Positions 17,461 to 30,507 of a stretch of DNA of 64,000 bases are shown one piece after another; within the stretch, counting starts at the first letter, position 1, and each line of letters begins with the position of its first letter. This DNA is from Stenotrophomonas maltophilia (GTDB lineage: Bacteria; Pseudomonadota; Gammaproteobacteria; Xanthomonadales; Xanthomonadaceae): assembly GCF_001676385.1 (NCBI RefSeq), contig NZ_LYVJ01000013.1, positions 62,001 to 126,000 on the forward strand, read 5' to 3'. Position numbers and translations under genes: made by a program. A model generated the notes under the pieces. That model saw only the letters and a program-made list of their open reading frames with translations, was not told where the DNA came from and did no database searches.

Positions 17461-18039
17461 TCAAGCGGGCAGGGTGGCCGCCGCTTCGTCATCCGCCAGC
17501 AGGCCGTAGACGGCCGAGTCGGACAGTTCGCCCTGGATGCGCCAGCGCTGGCGCAGCACGCCCTCGCGGCGGAAGCCCAGCCGCTCGAGCACGCGTGCGG
17601 AACGTGCATTTCGCGGATCGATCTCGGCTTCAACGCGGTGCAGGCGCAGGGTACGGAACAGGTAGGCCAGCACTTGCTTCAGCGCTTCGTGCATATACCC
17701 CTGGCGCTGGTGGGCGGGCGCGAGCAGGTAGCCGATCTCGGCGCGCGCCGCGTCGCGATCCACCGCGAACACCACGCAGATGCCGAGCAGCGGGCCGTCC
17801 AGTGATTCGCGCAGGGCCAGCTTCAGCTGTGTGCCAGTGGCATGGGCGGCGAGGTCATCGTCGATCTGCTCCCTGGCCTCGGCCGGGCGCGTCCATGCCG
17901 GGTGGTTCCACCAGCGCATCACCTCTGCGTTGGATTGCAGCGTGAACAACGCGGCGGCGTCGTCGCGGCGGATCGGGCTCAGGACCAGCCGCGCGCTGTG
18001 CAGCGGCAGGCCGGGAAACAGCAGCGAGTGGCTGGCCAA
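17461..18039 (-). CDS. GNAT acetyltransferase, RimJ/RimL type
   Basis: A 192-residue protein with a GNAT fold close to the ribosomal-protein acetyltransferases RimJ/RimL. Characteristic are LHSARLVLSPIRRDDAAALF at the start, EIGYLLAPAHQRQGYMHEAL as the acetyl-CoA binding motif A at about residues 102-120, and the ending NARSARVLERLGFRREGVLR. Proteins of this type in bacteria modify ribosomal proteins, amino acids or small molecules, and the substrate cannot be told here. It lies downstream of parE on the same strand, separated by a strong hairpin. Confidence 0.85.
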   Translation of the reverse strand: MASHSLLFPGLPLHSARLVLSPIRRDDAAALFTLQSNAEVMRWWNHPAWTRPAEAREQIDDDLAAHATGTQLKLALRESLDGPLLGICVVFAVDRDAARAEIGYLLAPAHQRQGYMHEALKQVLAYLFRTLRLHRVEAEIDPRNARSARVLERLGFRREGVLRQRWRIQGELSDSAVYGLLADDEAAATLPA

Positions 18040-18129
18040 TGCGAGGGTCCGCGCGGGTAGGCGCGCATTATCGCGCTACCGGGTTTGCCGATGGGGGCGC
18101 AATGCCGCGCGGGGCGGCAGGATGGGGAT

Positions 18130-18158
18130 GGATCCGTTTCCCGGCAGGAAACGGATCC
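18130..18158. terminator. Strong hairpin downstream of parE
   Basis: GGATCCGTTTCC (18130-18141) and GGAAACGGATCC (18147-18158) form a perfect 12-bp stem with the five-base loop CGGCA. There is no clear T-run, so it may be a palindromic repeat that also stabilises or ends the parE transcript. Confidence 0.5.
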
Positions 18159-18172
18159 GTCCCCCTGCCGGA

Positions 18173-20061
18173 TCAGACTTCCAGCGACGCCAGGTCGCCC
18201 TTGGTCTCCAGCCAGCCCTTGCGGTCGGAGGCGCGCTTCTTGGCCAACAGCATGTCCATCAGCGAGCGGGTCTGCTCGCCGTCGTCCACGGTCAGCTGCA
18301 CCAAGCGGCGGGTATGGGGTGGATGGTCGATTCGCGCAGCTGCTGCGGGTTCATTTCACCCAGGCCCTTGAAGCGGGTCACGCTGACGGCGCCCTTGATC
18401 TTCTCGCGCTCGATCTTGTCCAGCATCGAACGCTTCTCTTCCTCGTCCAGGGCATAGAACACCTGCTTGCCCACGTCGATGCGGAACAGCGGCGGCATCG
18501 CCACGAACACGTGGCCGGCATCGACCAGCGCCGGGAAGTGCTTGAGGAACAAGGCGGTGAGCAGGGTGGCGATGTGCAGGCCGTCGGAATCCGCGTCCGC
18601 CAGGATCACCACCTTGCCGTAGCGCAGGCCGCTGATGTCGTCCTTGCCCGGGTCGCAGCCGATGGCCACGGCGAGGTTGTGCACTTCTTCCGAAGCCAGC
18701 ACGCTGTTGGACGAGACTTCCCAGGTGTTGAGGATCTTGCCGCGCAGCGGCAGGATCGCCTGGAAGTCCTTGTCGCGGGCCTGCTTGGCGCTGCCGCCTG
18801 CCGAGTCACCCTCGACCAGGAAGAGTTCGGTGCGCGACAGGTCCTGGCTGATGCAGTCGGCCAGCTTGCCGGGCAGGGCCGGGCCCTGGGTGACCTTCTT
18901 GCGGACGACCAGCTTCTCGGTTTTCAGGCGGGCACTGGCGCGCTCGATGGCGATCTGCGCGATCTTCTCGCCCAGCTCCACGTTCTGGTTCAGCAGCAGG
19001 CTGAAGGCATCGTGGGCCGCGCCTTCGACGAAGCCGGCCGCCTGGCGCGAGGACAGGCGCTCCTTGGTCTGGCCGCTGAACTGCGGGTCGGTCATCTTCA
19101 GCGACAGCACGAACGATACGCGGTCCCACACGTCTTCCGGGGCCAGCTTGACGCCACGCGGCAGAAGGTTGCGGAAGTCGCAGAACTCGCGCAGCGCCTC
19201 GGTCAGGCCGGTGCGCAGGCCGTTGACGTGGGTGCCGTGCTGGGCGGTGGGGATCAGGTTGACGTAGCTTTCCTGCACCAGCTCGCCTTCCGGCAGCCAG
19301 GCCACCGCCCAGTCCACCACCTCGGTGTCTTTCTTCAGGTTGCCGACGAACAGGTCGGCCGGCAGCGATTCGCGTTCGCCCAGTTCGAGCTTCAGGTAAT
19401 CGCGCAGGCCGTCTTCGTAGTACCAGGTATCGACTTCGCCGGTGGCTTCGTCGGTCAGCTTGACGGTCAGTCCCGGGCACAGCACGGCCTTGGCGCGCAG
19501 CAGGTGCTTCAGCGCGCGCACCGCGAATTTCGGCGTGTCGAAATACTTCGGGTCCGGCCAGAAGCGCACGCGGGTACCGGTGTTCTTCTTGCCGACGCTG
19601 CCGACCACCTCCAGCGGGGAGGCACGGTCGCCGTTGCGGAAGGTGATGCGGTGTTCGGCGCCGTCGCGCTTGATGTGCACTTCCACCAGCGTCGACAGCG
19701 CGTTGACCACGCTGACGCCGACGCCGTGCAGGCCGCCGGAGAAGGTGTAGTTGTTGTTGCTGAACTTGCCGCCCGCGTGCAGGCGGGTCAGGATCAGCTC
19801 GACGCCGGGGATCTTCTCTTCCGGATGGATGTCCACCGGCATGCCGCGGCCGTCATCGCTGACCTCCACGCTGCCGTCCTTGTACAGGGTGATCTCGATC
19901 GAGCGGGCGTGGCCGGCGAGGGCCTCGTCCACGGAGTTGTCGATCACTTCCTGTGCCAGGTGGTTCGGGCGCGCGGTGTCGGTATACATGCCGGGACGGC
20001 GCTTGACCGGGTCAAGACCGGACAGGACTTCAATATCGGCGGCGTTATAGCGGGCGTTCAT
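18173..20061 (-). pseudogene. parE: DNA topoisomerase IV subunit B (parE), interrupted near its 3' end by an apparent one-base deletion
   Basis: ParE is the ATPase subunit of topoisomerase IV, which unlinks daughter chromosomes. The uninterrupted frame gives 589 residues with the GHKL ATPase motifs (QEVIDNSVDEALAG, SDDGRGMPVDIH, GGLHGVGVSVVNALS), the transducer domain and the Toprim motifs (LVEGDSAGGSAKQARD, DADSDGLH). After RFKGLGEMNPQQLRESTIHP, near 18315, the sequence shifts by one base. The alternative frame continues TRRLVQLTVDDGEQTRSLMD to ASLEV and stops at 18173, which gives the expected 629 residues. An intact ParE C-terminus is required and the gene is essential, so I interpret this as an assembly error, with CCCATACC probably standing for CCCGATACC. 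Confidence 0.93.
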
Positions 20062-20220
20062 CTATCTTCTAAAGCGCGGAGCGACGCGCAAGTGTGCGGT
20101 CTGGACGGCGATTTTGCACGCCTGCGGTTCAGCCTCGGCACGGGGGAGGGGGTAAAATGGCGGCTGCTGGAATCCGGACGCCGGCATCCCACAACCCGGT
20201 CATACCGCGAGGAAGACTCC

Positions 20221-20454
20221 ATGAAGAAGCTGCTGACCATTGCAATCCTGGCCGCCGCCGCCGTTGCGGTGCCGCTGGTGATGGCCCAGAACGCCGGCCA
20301 GCCGGCCCCGCAGCAGGGCGACCAGGCCGACAAGGCCCAAGCCGAGGCAGACGCCAAGGCCAAGCGCCGCGCCCAGGCCAATGCCGAAATGAAGGCCAAG
20401 GGCCAGCCCGTCCCGCAGAAGGAAGAGGAAGAAGAGGCGCGGAAGAAGCGCTGA
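20221..20454 (+). CDS. Small secreted, highly charged protein of unknown function
   Basis: A 77-residue protein. It starts with a clear signal peptide (MKKLLTIAILAAAAVAVPLVMA, cleavage likely after AQA-like sequence near residue 22), and the mature part is low-complexity, rich in Ala, Gln, Lys and Glu (ADKAQAEADAKAKRRAQANAEM), ending EEEEEARKKR. It is probably disordered or a short helix in the periplasm. GAGGAAGACTCC precedes the ATG as ribosome binding site. It is divergent from parE, and a terminator follows. I do not recognise a family. Confidence 0.7.
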   Translation: MKKLLTIAILAAAAVAVPLVMAQNAGQPAPQQGDQADKAQAEADAKAKRRAQANAEMKAKGQPVPQKEEEEEARKKR

Positions 20455-20505
20455 TCCCGCGGCCTGCCAGGCGCCCCCTTGCGAAAGGGGGCTTCCAGAC
20501 ACCAG

Positions 20506-20530
20506 ACGCCCCCACGCCGGGGCGTTTTTG
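20506..20530 (+). terminator. Rho-independent terminator after the small secreted protein gene
   Basis: ACGCCCC (20506-20512) and GGGGCGT (20519-20525) pair around a six-base loop, and GTTTTTG follows. It separates this gene from the pyrG leader. Confidence 0.8.
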
Positions 20531-20553
20531 TTTGGGGTGGTCGCACAAGGCCC

Positions 20554-22523
<1,970 letters not shown>

Positions 22524-22609
22524 CTTGTGAAGGGGGGCGCCGGCCCCCATCCTCCATGCTTCAACCCAGTGCGCTGGTTTCCCGGCGCAGCGGACAACAA
22601 GGAAACGCC

Positions 22610-23440
22610 ATGAAACTGTGTGGATTCGAAGTCGGGCTGGACCAGCCCCTGTTCCTGATCGCCGGCCCGTGCGTGATCGAGTCGATGCAGCTGCAGCTCG
22701 ACACCGCTGGCAAGCTGAAGGAGATCACCGGCAAGCTCGGCGTCAACTTCATCTTCAAGTCCAGCTTCGACAAGGCCAACCGCACTTCGGGTACCGCCTT
22801 CCGCGGGCCGGGCATGGAAGAGGGCCTGAAGGTCCTGGCCGAAGTCAAGAAGCAGATCGGCGTGCCGGTGCTCACCGATGTCCACGAATACACTCCGATG
22901 GACGAAGTGGCCTCGGTGGCGGACGTGCTGCAGACCCCGGCGTTCCTGGTCCGCCAGACCGACTTCATCCGCAAGGTGTGTTCGGCCGGCAAGCCGGTCA
23001 ACATCAAGAAGGGCCAGTTCCTGGCGCCGTGGGACATGAAGCCGGTCGTGGAGAAGGCCAAGGCCACCGGCAACGAGCAGATCATGGTCTGCGAACGCGG
23101 TGCCAGCTTCGGCTACAACAACCTGGTCAGCGACATGCGTTCGCTGGCGGTGATGCGCGAGACCGGTTGCCCGGTGGTGTTCGACGCCACCCACTCTGTG
23201 CAGCTGCCGGGCGGGCAGGGCACCAGTTCCGGTGGCCAGCGCGAGCACGTGCCGGTGCTGGCCCGCGCTGCCGTTGCGGTGGGCATCTCCGGCCTGTTCG
23301 CCGAAACCCACCCGGACCCCTCCAAGGCCCTGTCCGACGGTCCGAATGCATGGCCGCTGGACCAGATGGAAGCGCTGCTGGAGACCTTGATGGAGCTCGA
23401 TGCGGTGACCAAGAAGCACGGCTTCTCGCGTTTCGCCTGA
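22610..23440 (+). CDS. kdsA: 3-deoxy-8-phosphooctulonate (KDO-8-P) synthase
   Basis: A 276-residue TIM-barrel enzyme that joins phosphoenolpyruvate and arabinose-5-phosphate, the first committed step to the KDO of lipopolysaccharide. Family stretches are [46 protein letters not shown] and [10 protein letters not shown]. The ATG at 22610 follows AAGGAAACGCC. It lies 86 bases after pyrG and 260 bases before eno, a gene order common in gammaproteobacteria. Confidence 0.97.
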   Translation: MKLCGFEVGLDQPLFLIAGPCVIESMQLQLDTAGKLKEITGKLGVNFIFKSSFDKANRTSGTAFRGPGMEEGLKVLAEVKKQIGVPVLTDVHEYTPMDEVASVADVLQTPAFLVRQTDFIRKVCSAGKPVNIKKGQFLAPWDMKPVVEKAKATGNEQIMVCERGASFGYNNLVSDMRSLAVMRETGCPVVFDATHSVQLPGGQGTSSGGQREHVPVLARAAVAVGISGLFAETHPDPSKALSDGPNAWPLDQMEALLETLMELDAVTKKHGFSRFA

Positions 23441-23583
23441 GTCATCTCCCTGGCGGCACGGGTAGCCCGCGCCGCCAGCGGTGCCAAAGAGCGGTCGCGC
23501 CTGTTCTTTGCGCAGGCTGGCCTGGCGCCTGCCGGGCCGTGTGTGCGCAGCGCCCCCGCAGGCACCGCGGCGCGCGATCATGA

Positions 23584-24993
<1,410 letters not shown>

Positions 24994-24997
24994 GCCG

Positions 24998-25351
24998 ATG
25001 CGCGACTGGCGCTGGATGCTGCTGGTGCTGGCCCTGCTGCTGGGCTGGCTGCAGTACCGCTTCTGGTTCGGCCCGGGCAATTCGGGTGAAGTGATGATGC
25101 TCGAAGCCCAGGTCGCCAACCAGGAGCGGGACAATGAGGGCCTGCAGCAGCGCAATGATGCGCTTGCTGCGGAAGTGAAGGACCTCAAGGAAGGCCAGTC
25201 CGCCATCGAGGAGCGCGCGCGCAGCGAGCTGGGCATGATCAAGCCTGGCGAGAAGTTCTACCGCGTGGTCGAGGATGCACCGGCGCAACCGGTGCAGCCA
25301 GCCGTGGGTGTCAGCGCCCAGGGCGGCGAACACCCGGCAGACGTGCCATGA
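24998..25351 (+). CDS. ftsB: Cell division protein FtsB
   Basis: A 117-residue bitopic inner-membrane protein of the FtsB/DivIC family. It has a short cytoplasmic start, one transmembrane helix ([18 protein letters not shown], about residues 7-24) and a periplasmic coiled coil ([24 protein letters not shown]), followed by the conserved [18 protein letters not shown]. It joins FtsL and FtsQ in the divisome. It is tucked between eno and ispD, overlapping ispD by four bases, the usual xanthomonad and pseudomonad arrangement. Confidence 0.95.
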   Translation: MRDWRWMLLVLALLLGWLQYRFWFGPGNSGEVMMLEAQVANQERDNEGLQQRNDALAAEVKDLKEGQSAIEERARSELGMIKPGEKFYRVVEDAPAQPVQPAVGVSAQGGEHPADVP

Positions 25352-26046
25352 GTGCGGCGATCTGGGTGGTGGTTCCGGCTGCCGGCCGTGGTACCCGCTT
25401 CGGCGCACCGCTGCCCAAGCAGTACCTGCAGGCGGGCGGGCAGATCCTGCTCGCCCACACGCTCGACGCGCTGCTGGCACATCCGGCCGTGGCCGGGGCC
25501 ATGGTGGTGATCGGGCAGGACGACGCCGACTGGCCGGGCTGGAGTGAATGGGCCGGCAAGCCGGTGCTGACCTGCATCGGTGGTGCTACCCGTGCCGCCT
25601 CGGTGCTGGCCGGGCTGCAGGCGTTGCCGGATTCGGTGCGCGCCGACGAGTTCGTGCTGGTGCACGACGCTGCGCGCCCGAACCTGTCGCCGGTGGATCT
25701 CAGCCGCCTGCTCGAGGTCGGTCGTGCCGACCCGGTTGGCGCAATCCTCGCGGCACCAGTGCGCGATACCCTCAAGCGAGCAGGGGATGATGGCGGCATC
25801 GATGGCACCGAGCCGCGCCAACGCCTGTGGCGTGCACTCACGCCGCAGCTGTTCCGCCGGCATCAGCTCAGCCGCGCGCTGTCCGAGGCGGCTGCCGCCG
25901 GCGTCGAGGTCACCGACGAAGCGATGGCCATGGAGCGCCAAGGCCAGCGCCCGCTGCTGGTGGAAGGCAGCGAGGACAACTTCAAGGTCACCACCCCGGC
26001 CGATCTCGACCGGTTCGAATTCGTACTTTCCCGCCGCGCTGGCTGA
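25348..26046 (+). CDS. ispD: 2-C-methyl-D-erythritol 4-phosphate cytidylyltransferase
   Basis: A 232-residue enzyme of the non-mevalonate isoprenoid pathway that attaches CMP from CTP to methylerythritol phosphate. [20 protein letters not shown] at the start is the CTP-binding loop, and [20 protein letters not shown]-like VRDTLKR and [19 protein letters not shown] complete the family pattern. The ATG overlaps the ftsB stop (ATGA). Confidence 0.96.
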   Translation: MSAAIWVVVPAAGRGTRFGAPLPKQYLQAGGQILLAHTLDALLAHPAVAGAMVVIGQDDADWPGWSEWAGKPVLTCIGGATRAASVLAGLQALPDSVRADEFVLVHDAARPNLSPVDLSRLLEVGRADPVGAILAAPVRDTLKRAGDDGGIDGTEPRQRLWRALTPQLFRRHQLSRALSEAAAAGVEVTDEAMAMERQGQRPLLVEGSEDNFKVTTPADLDRFEFVLSRRAG

Positions 26047-26078
26047 ACGCCCGCGGCCCAGCAGCAAGGGTTGCATCC

Positions 26079-26576
26079 ATGAGCACCGCACCGTTCCCGC
26101 CCGTCCGCATCGGCCAGGGCTACGACGTCCATGCCTTCGGCGGAGGCGACCACATCATGCTGGGCGGGGTGAAGGTGCCGCACAGTCGTGGCGTGCTCGC
26201 ACACAGCGATGGCGACGTGATCCTGCATGCCTTGTGTGATGCCATGCTCGGCGCGCTGGCGCTCGGTGACATCGGCCAGCATTTCCCGCCGACTGACGAT
26301 CGCTGGAAGGGCGCTGACAGCAGTGATTTCGTCCGCCACTGTGACAGCCTGCTACGCGAGCGTGGCTGGCGTGTCGGCAACACCGACATCACCGTGATCT
26401 GCGAGCGGCCCAAGGTCGGCCCGCATGCGCTGGCCATGCGTGAGCACATCGGTGCGCTGCTGCAATTGCCGCTGGACGCTGTCAGCATCAAGGCCACGAC
26501 CTCGGAGAAGCTGGGCTTCACCGGTCGTGGTGAAGGTATTGCCGCACAGGCGGTCGTGCTGCTGGTGGCAGCATGA
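26079..26576 (+). CDS. ispF: 2-C-methyl-D-erythritol 2,4-cyclodiphosphate synthase
   Basis: A 165-residue trimeric metal enzyme of the same isoprenoid pathway as ispD. The zinc-site motif is [20 protein letters not shown], and [20 protein letters not shown] and [10 protein letters not shown] follow; [23 protein letters not shown] closes the protein. It starts 32 bases after ispD, with GCAAGGG upstream of the ATG at 26079, and overlaps truD by four bases. Confidence 0.97.
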   Translation: MSTAPFPPVRIGQGYDVHAFGGGDHIMLGGVKVPHSRGVLAHSDGDVILHALCDAMLGALALGDIGQHFPPTDDRWKGADSSDFVRHCDSLLRERGWRVGNTDITVICERPKVGPHALAMREHIGALLQLPLDAVSIKATTSEKLGFTGRGEGIAAQAVVLLVAA

Positions 26577-27604
26577 TCCCGCTGCCACTGGCGTTCGGTG
26601 CGCCGTTGCTGACGGCGCGCATCCGCACCACGCCGGAAGATTTCCAGGTCGACGAACTGCCGGCCTTCGAAGCCACCGGCGAAGGCGAGCACCTGCTGCT
26701 GCACATCCGCAAGCGCGGTGCCAACACCGTGCACGTGGCCAAACTGCTGGCCAAGTGGGCGGGCCTGCCGGAAATGGCAGTGAGCTATGCCGGCATGAAG
26801 GATCGCCACGCGGTCACCACCCAGCGTTTCAGCGTGCACCTGCCCAAGCGCGTGGCGCCGGACCTGACCGAGCTGGCCAGTGACGAGATCGAAGTGCTCG
26901 AAGCGACCTGGCACAATCGCAAGCTGCAACGCGGCGCATTGGCAGGCAACCGCTTCAAGCTCGTACTGCGCGAGGTGCAGGGGGATGCCGCAGCGATCAC
27001 CGAGCGCCTCCAGCAGATCGCCGCGCGTGGCCTGCCGAACTGGTTCGGTGAACAGCGCTTCGGCCGCGATGGTGGCAATGTGCCGGCAGCATTGGCGATG
27101 TTCGGTGGCCGCCGCATGCGCAAGGACCAGCGTTCGCTGCTGCTGTCGGCTGCCCGTTCGGCGCTGTTCAACCGTGTGCTGGCCGCGCGCGTGGAGCAGG
27201 GCAACTGGGACCAGCCGATGGAGGGTGAAGTGTGGATGCTCGATGGCAGCCGCAGCGTGTTCGGTCCTGAGCCGTACACCGATGTGCTGGCCGAGCGCCT
27301 GGCGCGCTTCGACATCCATCCCAGCGGGCCACTGTGGGGTGAAGGTGAGCTGCGCAGCGCCGATGCGGCACGTGCCCTGGAACTGGCGGCGCTGGATGAC
27401 GACGAGTCGAAGGCACTGCGCGCGGGCCTGGAAGACGCACGCCTGAAGCAGGAGCGCCGGGCGCTGCGCCTGCGCCCGGCATTGTTGCAGCATCAGTGGC
27501 TGGCCGATGACGTGCTGGAACTCTCGTTCGCTCTGCCGCCAGGCTGCTACGCCACCGCGGTGCTGCACGAACTCGGGCCGGTCGAAGACGCCTCGCAGGC
27601 CTGA
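26573..27604 (+). CDS. truD: tRNA pseudouridine(13) synthase
   Basis: A 343-residue TruD enzyme, which isomerises uridine 13 of certain tRNAs. The active-site Asp lies in [17 protein letters not shown], near residue 80, and the TRUD domain shows [14 protein letters not shown] and [14 protein letters not shown]. It overlaps ispF (ATGA) and is followed after three bases by the long palindromic repeat that separates it from the convergent smr gene. ispD-ispF-truD-surE-pcm is a familiar order in gammaproteobacteria. Confidence 0.95.
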   Translation: MIPLPLAFGAPLLTARIRTTPEDFQVDELPAFEATGEGEHLLLHIRKRGANTVHVAKLLAKWAGLPEMAVSYAGMKDRHAVTTQRFSVHLPKRVAPDLTELASDEIEVLEATWHNRKLQRGALAGNRFKLVLREVQGDAAAITERLQQIAARGLPNWFGEQRFGRDGGNVPAALAMFGGRRMRKDQRSLLLSAARSALFNRVLAARVEQGNWDQPMEGEVWMLDGSRSVFGPEPYTDVLAERLARFDIHPSGPLWGEGELRSADAARALELAALDDDESKALRAGLEDARLKQERRALRLRPALLQHQWLADDVLELSFALPPGCYATAVLHELGPVEDASQA

Positions 27605-27607
27605 CAG

Positions 27608-27672
27608 AAAAGGGGACGGAGGGGATTAAGTCGTTTGTGCCACAAACGACTTAATCCCCTCCGTCCCCTTTT
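27608..27672. repeat. 32-bp perfect inverted repeat between truD and smr
   Basis: Two 32-base arms (27608-27639 and 27641-27672) are exact reverse complements around a single base. The arms run AAAAGGGGACGGAGGGGATT then AAGTCGTTTGTG. The run of T at the end on either strand makes a natural two-way terminator for the convergent genes, which end three bases before it and one base after it. A second related copy lies at 63377-63450. Confidence 0.9.
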
Positions 27673-27673
27673 T

Positions 27674-28213
27674 TCAGCGCCGTGCCAGCAGCACCAGTAC
27701 TGCGCCGGTACCGCCTTGCCCGGTCGGCGCCGAGTGGAACGCCAGCACGTCGTTGCGCAGCCGCAGCAGGCGGTCGACCAGGTTCTTCAGCACCGGCGCC
27801 CCGCCATCGGACTGCAGTCCCTTGCCGTGGATGATGCGCACGCAGCCGTAGTCGTGCGCCTGCGCTTCCAGCAGGAACTGGCGCAGCAGGTGTTCCGCCT
27901 GTGCGGCGGTTGCGCCGTGCAGGTCCAGTTCGTCCTGCACCGAGTACTGGCCGCGCTTGAGGCGCTGGAACAGGCGCGGCGGCAGATTGTCGCGGCGATA
28001 GCTGGCCACGTCGCCGGCTTCCAGCGGCGTGCTGTCACGCAGCAGGCGGGCAAATTCACCGACCGCTTCAGCCTCGTCACGCTCGGCCATGCGCGCGCGC
28101 GGCTTCGGCCGCGGCGCGGCGGGCGCCGGATCGACCTCCTTGCGCAGCGGCTTCACTTCGCCAATGGCCGCACGGAACAAGGCGGCCGGATCTTCGTCTT
28201 CAGGGTGCGACAT
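27674..28213 (-). CDS. Smr-domain protein
   Basis: A 179-residue protein whose C-terminal 85 residues form an Smr domain: [19 protein letters not shown], the nuclease-like signature [16 protein letters not shown], and [19 protein letters not shown]. The N-terminal half is charged and probably flexible. Stand-alone Smr proteins cut or nick DNA or act on stalled ribosome mRNA; which applies here is unknown. I took the ATG at 28213 since the upstream codons show no conservation. It is inserted between truD and surE on the opposite strand. Confidence 0.88.
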   Translation of the reverse strand: MSHPEDEDPAALFRAAIGEVKPLRKEVDPAPAAPRPKPRARMAERDEAEAVGEFARLLRDSTPLEAGDVASYRRDNLPPRLFQRLKRGQYSVQDELDLHGATAAQAEHLLRQFLLEAQAHDYGCVRIIHGKGLQSDGGAPVLKNLVDRLLRLRNDVLAFHSAPTGQGGTGAVLVLLARR

Positions 28214-28420
28214 GCGGACAGGGTAACCCTCGGGCAGTGCTCTGCCTATGACGACCCGAAGTCCGTCGTGACCGCAGGCAGGGTAGGACCGGCGGCTCGC
28301 ATGCGGCACAATAGACAATGCCCTTGCAGGACCGGTCGCTTCCGCAGGGAAGCGCGACGGTCCCGCCTACTGCACGGTGATGGAATCGAATTCTTGGAAA
28401 ATCAAGCGGTTAAATCGAAG

Positions 28421-29200
28421 ATGCGAATTCTGGTCAGCAACGACGATGGTGTCGACGCCGCAGGCATCCGGATGCTTGCCGCGGTACTGCGCGAGGCTGG
28501 CCATGACGTCACCGTGGTTGCTCCCGACCGCGACCGGTCCGGCGCCAGCAATTCGCTGACCCTGGATCTGCCGATCCGCCTCAAGCGCATCGATCATTAC
28601 ACCGTTTCGGTGGCCGGCACGCCGACCGACTGCGTGCACCTGGCCCTCACCGGCCTGCTTGAATTCGAGCCCGACATTGTCGTGTCCGGCATCAACAATG
28701 CGGCCAACCTCGGTGATGACGTGATCTATTCCGGCACCGTCTCAGCGGCGATGGAAGGCCGCTTCCTCGGGCTGCCGGCAGTAGCGGTCTCGCTGGTCAG
28801 CCGCAACCATGACCCGAAGCACTTCGAGACCGCCGCACGTGCTGCGGTCGAGATCGTCGCCCGGCTCAAGGCCGATCCGCTGCCCGCCGACACCATTCTC
28901 AACGTCAACGTTCCCGACCTGCCGTGGAGCGAGGTCAACGGCTTCGAGGTCACCCGGCTTGGCAATCGCCATCGCGCGGAGGGCTGCATCGCGCAGAAGG
29001 ACCCGCGCGGCAATGAGGTGTACTGGATCGGCCCGGCGGGCCGCGAACAGGATTCAGGTCCGGGCACGGATTTCCACGCCGTGCGCACCGGCTTCATCTC
29101 GATTACGCCGATCCAGGTCGACCTGACCCGTTACCAGGCCCTGGAAAAGGTGGCCAGCTGGGTCGGCGGCCTCAGCGCCGCGTTGGACGCGCCCGCATGA
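28421..29200 (+). CDS. surE: 5'-nucleotidase SurE
   Basis: A 259-residue metal-dependent nucleoside 5'-monophosphatase, also able to act on polyphosphate in some bacteria. The N-terminal metal-site motif is [15 protein letters not shown], and [27 protein letters not shown] and [20 protein letters not shown] are conserved. It overlaps pcm by four bases and heads a stationary-phase type operon (surE-pcm-yqaA-nlpD). Confidence 0.97.
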   Translation: MRILVSNDDGVDAAGIRMLAAVLREAGHDVTVVAPDRDRSGASNSLTLDLPIRLKRIDHYTVSVAGTPTDCVHLALTGLLEFEPDIVVSGINNAANLGDDVIYSGTVSAAMEGRFLGLPAVAVSLVSRNHDPKHFETAARAAVEIVARLKADPLPADTILNVNVPDLPWSEVNGFEVTRLGNRHRAEGCIAQKDPRGNEVYWIGPAGREQDSGPGTDFHAVRTGFISITPIQVDLTRYQALEKVASWVGGLSAALDAPA

Positions 29201-29874
29201 GTCCACGCCTTCGCCTGCAGCCGGAAGCCGTCGGCATCGGCATGACGTCGCAGCGCGTGCGTGATCGCCTGGTCGAGCGCCTGCGCGAAGCCGGCATCAT
29301 CGACGAGTCCACCTTGAATGCGATCCGGGTAGTGCCGCGCCATCTGTTCATCGATGAGGCGCTGGCTTCGCGTGCTTACGAGGACACCGCGCTGCCGATC
29401 GGCCACGGCCAGACCATCTCGCAACCCTGGGTCGTCGCACGCATGACCGAGGCAGTGTTGCAGGTGTCGCCGAAAAAGGTGCTGGAAGTAGGCACCGGCT
29501 CCGGTTACCAGGCCGCCATCCTCGCCGCGCTCGGCCTGGAGGTCTACACCGTCGAACGCATCGGCGACCTGCTGCGGCAGGCGCGCAAGCGCTTCCGTGC
29601 GTTGGGCATGAACATCCGCACCAAGCATGATGACGGCCGTGTCGGCTGGGCCGAGCATGGTCCGTTCGATGCCATCGTGGTCACGGCTGCCGCGCCGGCC
29701 CTGGTCGATGAACTGATCGGGCAGCTGGCCGAGGGGGGACGCCTGGTGGCCCCGGTCGGTGGACCGGGGGCGCAATCGCTGGTCCAGCTGGACCGCAAGG
29801 CTGGCGGCAGCATCGAACAGCGCGTGCTGGCTCCGGTCACGTTCGTGCCGCTGCTGTCTGGCATGCTTGACTAA
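29197..29874 (+). CDS. pcm: Protein-L-isoaspartate O-methyltransferase
   Basis: A 225-residue methyltransferase that starts repair of isoaspartyl damage in aged proteins. The family motifs are [38 protein letters not shown], the SAM-binding [16 protein letters not shown], and [16 protein letters not shown]. Its ATG overlaps the surE stop (ATGA), so it is translated from the same transcript. Confidence 0.97.
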   Translation: MSPRLRLQPEAVGIGMTSQRVRDRLVERLREAGIIDESTLNAIRVVPRHLFIDEALASRAYEDTALPIGHGQTISQPWVVARMTEAVLQVSPKKVLEVGTGSGYQAAILAALGLEVYTVERIGDLLRQARKRFRALGMNIRTKHDDGRVGWAEHGPFDAIVVTAAAPALVDELIGQLAEGGRLVAPVGGPGAQSLVQLDRKAGGSIEQRVLAPVTFVPLLSGMLD

Positions 29875-29892
29875 CCCACGGAGCAGGGCTGC

Positions 29893-30507
29893 ATGAGAAT
29901 TTTCGGGCCGCTGTACGAGCGGGCGATGAAGTGGTCGGCGCATGAGCGTGCGCCGACCTACCTGACAGTGTTGAGCTTTTTCGAGGCGATCATTTTTCCG
30001 GTGATGCCGGAAGTGATGCTGGCGCCGATGTGCGTTGCGCAGCCCAAGCGTGGCTGGTGGTTTGCCACCCTCAGCCTGGCCGGCTCGATGGCTGGCGCAC
30101 TGGTCGGCTACGCACTGGGCCACTACGCTTTCGAGGCAATCAAGCCGTTGTTCGAGGTGCTGGGCATGCTGCCGGCAATCGAGCAGGGCATCACCACCGT
30201 GCAGGCGAAGATGGCCGAGTCGCCCTGGGCGGTGTTCACCTTCCTGGTGCTGGGCGGCTTCATGCCCATCCCGATGAAGGTTTTCACGTGGGCATCGGGT
30301 ATCGTCGGCGTACCGCTGCCGCAATACCTGTTGAGCATGCTGATCGGTCGCGGCAAGCGCGTGTACGTGCTGGCCGCGGTCATCCGTCTCGGGGGAGCGC
30401 GTGCCGAAGCGGCGCTGCGTCGCTGGATTGAACCGTTGGGCTGGATCGCCACCGCACTGGTAGTGGTGCTGATCGCCTGGCTTGTATGGAGGTCGAAGTT
30501 CGCATGA
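29893..30507 (+). CDS. YqaA-family (VTT-domain) membrane protein
   Basis: A 204-residue inner-membrane protein of the DedA/YqaA group, four or five transmembrane helices. Conserved pieces are LSFFEAIIFPVMPEVMLAP and the glycine-proline loop LVLGGFMPIPMKVFTWASG, which resembles the membrane re-entrant loops of DedA proteins. Related proteins flip lipid carriers or transport phospholipids; this branch has no assigned function. It is 18 bases after pcm and its stop overlaps the start of nlpD. Confidence 0.85.
   Translation: MRIFGPLYERAMKWSAHERAPTYLTVLSFFEAIIFPVMPEVMLAPMCVAQPKRGWWFATLSLAGSMAGALVGYALGHYAFEAIKPLFEVLGMLPAIEQGITTVQAKMAESPWAVFTFLVLGGFMPIPMKVFTWASGIVGVPLPQYLLSMLIGRGKRVYVLAAVIRLGGARAEAALRRWIEPLGWIATALVVVLIAWLVWRSKFA

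Noticed and set aside
18085..20454. A 789-codon plus-strand frame ending in the small secreted protein
   Set aside because: All but the last 77 codons are antisense to parE; the real gene starts at 20221.
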